From positions 1-5,956 of the forward strand of contig JAKACS010000227.1 in the NCBI GenBank assembly GCA_021821235.1: 5,956 nt of DNA, in the 5' to 3' direction. Of this stretch, positions 5,479-5,956 are shown in pieces; within the stretch, counting starts at the first letter, position 1; each line of letters begins with the position of its first letter. Source of the stretch: Bacillota bacterium. Lineage in GTDB: Bacteria > Bacillota > Bacilli > Bacillales_B > DSM-18226. The notes beneath the pieces are model-generated. The model saw only the letters and a list, made by a program, of their open reading frames with translations, ran no database searches and was not told the DNA's origin. The position numbers and the translations under genes are program-made.

Positions 5479-5956
5479 TTACTTTTTGCTGGAAATATAC
5501 TTTGCTTTTTCCTGATTGTGTTCTGCCAATGTTTTTGTAAAAATAACACTGCCGTCCGGTGCTGCCAGAAAATAATAAAAATCAGTTTTTGCCGGATTTA
5601 AGGCTGCTTCAATGGAGATCCTTCCGGCATTTGCAATCGGTCCCGGCGGCAACCCCGGATTTTTGTATGTGTTGTATGTTGAGTCTACCTTTAAGTCTTC
5701 ATATAGTACGCGATCCTTATGTTTGCCTTGGGCATAAAGAATGGTCGGATCGGTCTGAAGCGGCATCCCAATTTGAATTCTGTTGTAAAAAACACTGGCA
5801 ATTTTTGCTCGATCCGCCTTGCTCGTTGCTTCTTCTTCGACTAAGGAAGCCATTGTCAAAAGCTTATGAACCGAAAGCTGTTTTTGCTTAATTTCTTCGG
5901 CATATTGAGAAATGACATCATTCGTTTTGTCCAGCATGGCCGTCACGATTTCATCT
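5479..5956 (-). CDS. mltG: Endolytic murein transglycosylase MltG (YceG-like), C-terminal part, cut by window edge
   Basis: MltG cuts nascent glycan strands at the outer face of the membrane and so sets their length. Only the last 158 residues are present. The frame continues in phase to base 5956 (reading DEIVTAMLDK), so the GTG at 5946 is an internal codon and not a start. The segment LLTMASLVEEEATSKADRAKIASVFYNRI matches the YceG signature (ASIVEKE in E. coli), whose glutamate is catalytic. Further family blocks follow: MPLQTDPTILYAQG, then STYNTYKNPGLPPGPIANAGRISIEAALNP, then DFYYFLAAPDGSVIFTKTLAEHN. The protein ends KYISSKK. The N-terminal membrane anchor and LysM-like domain lie outside the window. 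It precedes the trmR block as yrrL does in B. subtilis, and a terminator follows. Confidence 0.96.
   Translation of the reverse strand, partial: DEIVTAMLDKTNDVISQYAEEIKQKQLSVHKLLTMASLVEEEATSKADRAKIASVFYNRIQIGMPLQTDPTILYAQGKHKDRVLYEDLKVDSTYNTYKNPGLPPGPIANAGRISIEAALNPAKTDFYYFLAAPDGSVIFTKTLAEHNQEKAKYISSKK

Noticed and set aside
5335..5601. Plus-strand open frame of 88 codons with a hydrophobic stretch
   Set aside because: It runs through the mltG terminator and into mltG antisense; the hydrophobic run comes from the A/T-rich hairpin region, and no convincing ribosome binding site was seen.

Overview
The window is a stretch of core chromosome from a low-to-moderate-GC Gram-positive bacterium of the Bacillus type (Bacillaceae). 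All genes read on the minus strand. Their order in transcription is mltG, trmR (yrrM), trhP1 (yrrN), trhP2 (yrrO), udk, greA, pbpI (yrrR), which is the order I know from Bacillus subtilis. Strong GAGGTG/AGGAGG-type ribosome binding sites and frequent TTG and GTG starts also fit a Bacillus. The proteins are clearly diverged from what I remember of B. subtilis, so I place the organism at family level only.

Layout from right to left (5' to 3' on the minus strand). At 5956-5479 is the C-terminal part of the cell-wall lytic transglycosylase MltG, whose start lies outside the window. A rho-independent terminator follows at about 5436-5471. An untranslated leader of about 165 nt with a candidate promoter and two hairpins then precedes a tight block: trmR and trhP1 overlap by 4 nt, a 75-nt gap leads to trhP2, and a 4-nt gap leads to udk. 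A 164-nt spacer with an 11-bp inverted repeat and candidate promoters separates udk from greA. After greA, a terminator-like hairpin lies directly against the start codon of pbpI. pbpI is a class B penicillin-binding protein gene that runs off the left edge just after its SxxK active-site motif.

Working together: TrhP1 and TrhP2 (U32 peptidase-like proteins) make 5-hydroxyuridine at position 34 of tRNA, and TrmR methylates it to 5-methoxyuridine. The first block is therefore a tRNA wobble-modification unit. It is followed by uridine/cytidine salvage (Udk) and by the transcript-cleavage factor GreA. The two flanking genes act in cell-wall metabolism.

I found no mobile element, CRISPR array, tRNA or rRNA gene, nor any unknown gene system. 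The plus-strand open frames look like shadows of the minus-strand genes. The points most worth a second look are regulatory: the hairpin that buries the pbpI ribosome binding site, the structured trmR leader, and the inverted repeats ahead of greA. No stretch longer than 300 bases lacks a gene.
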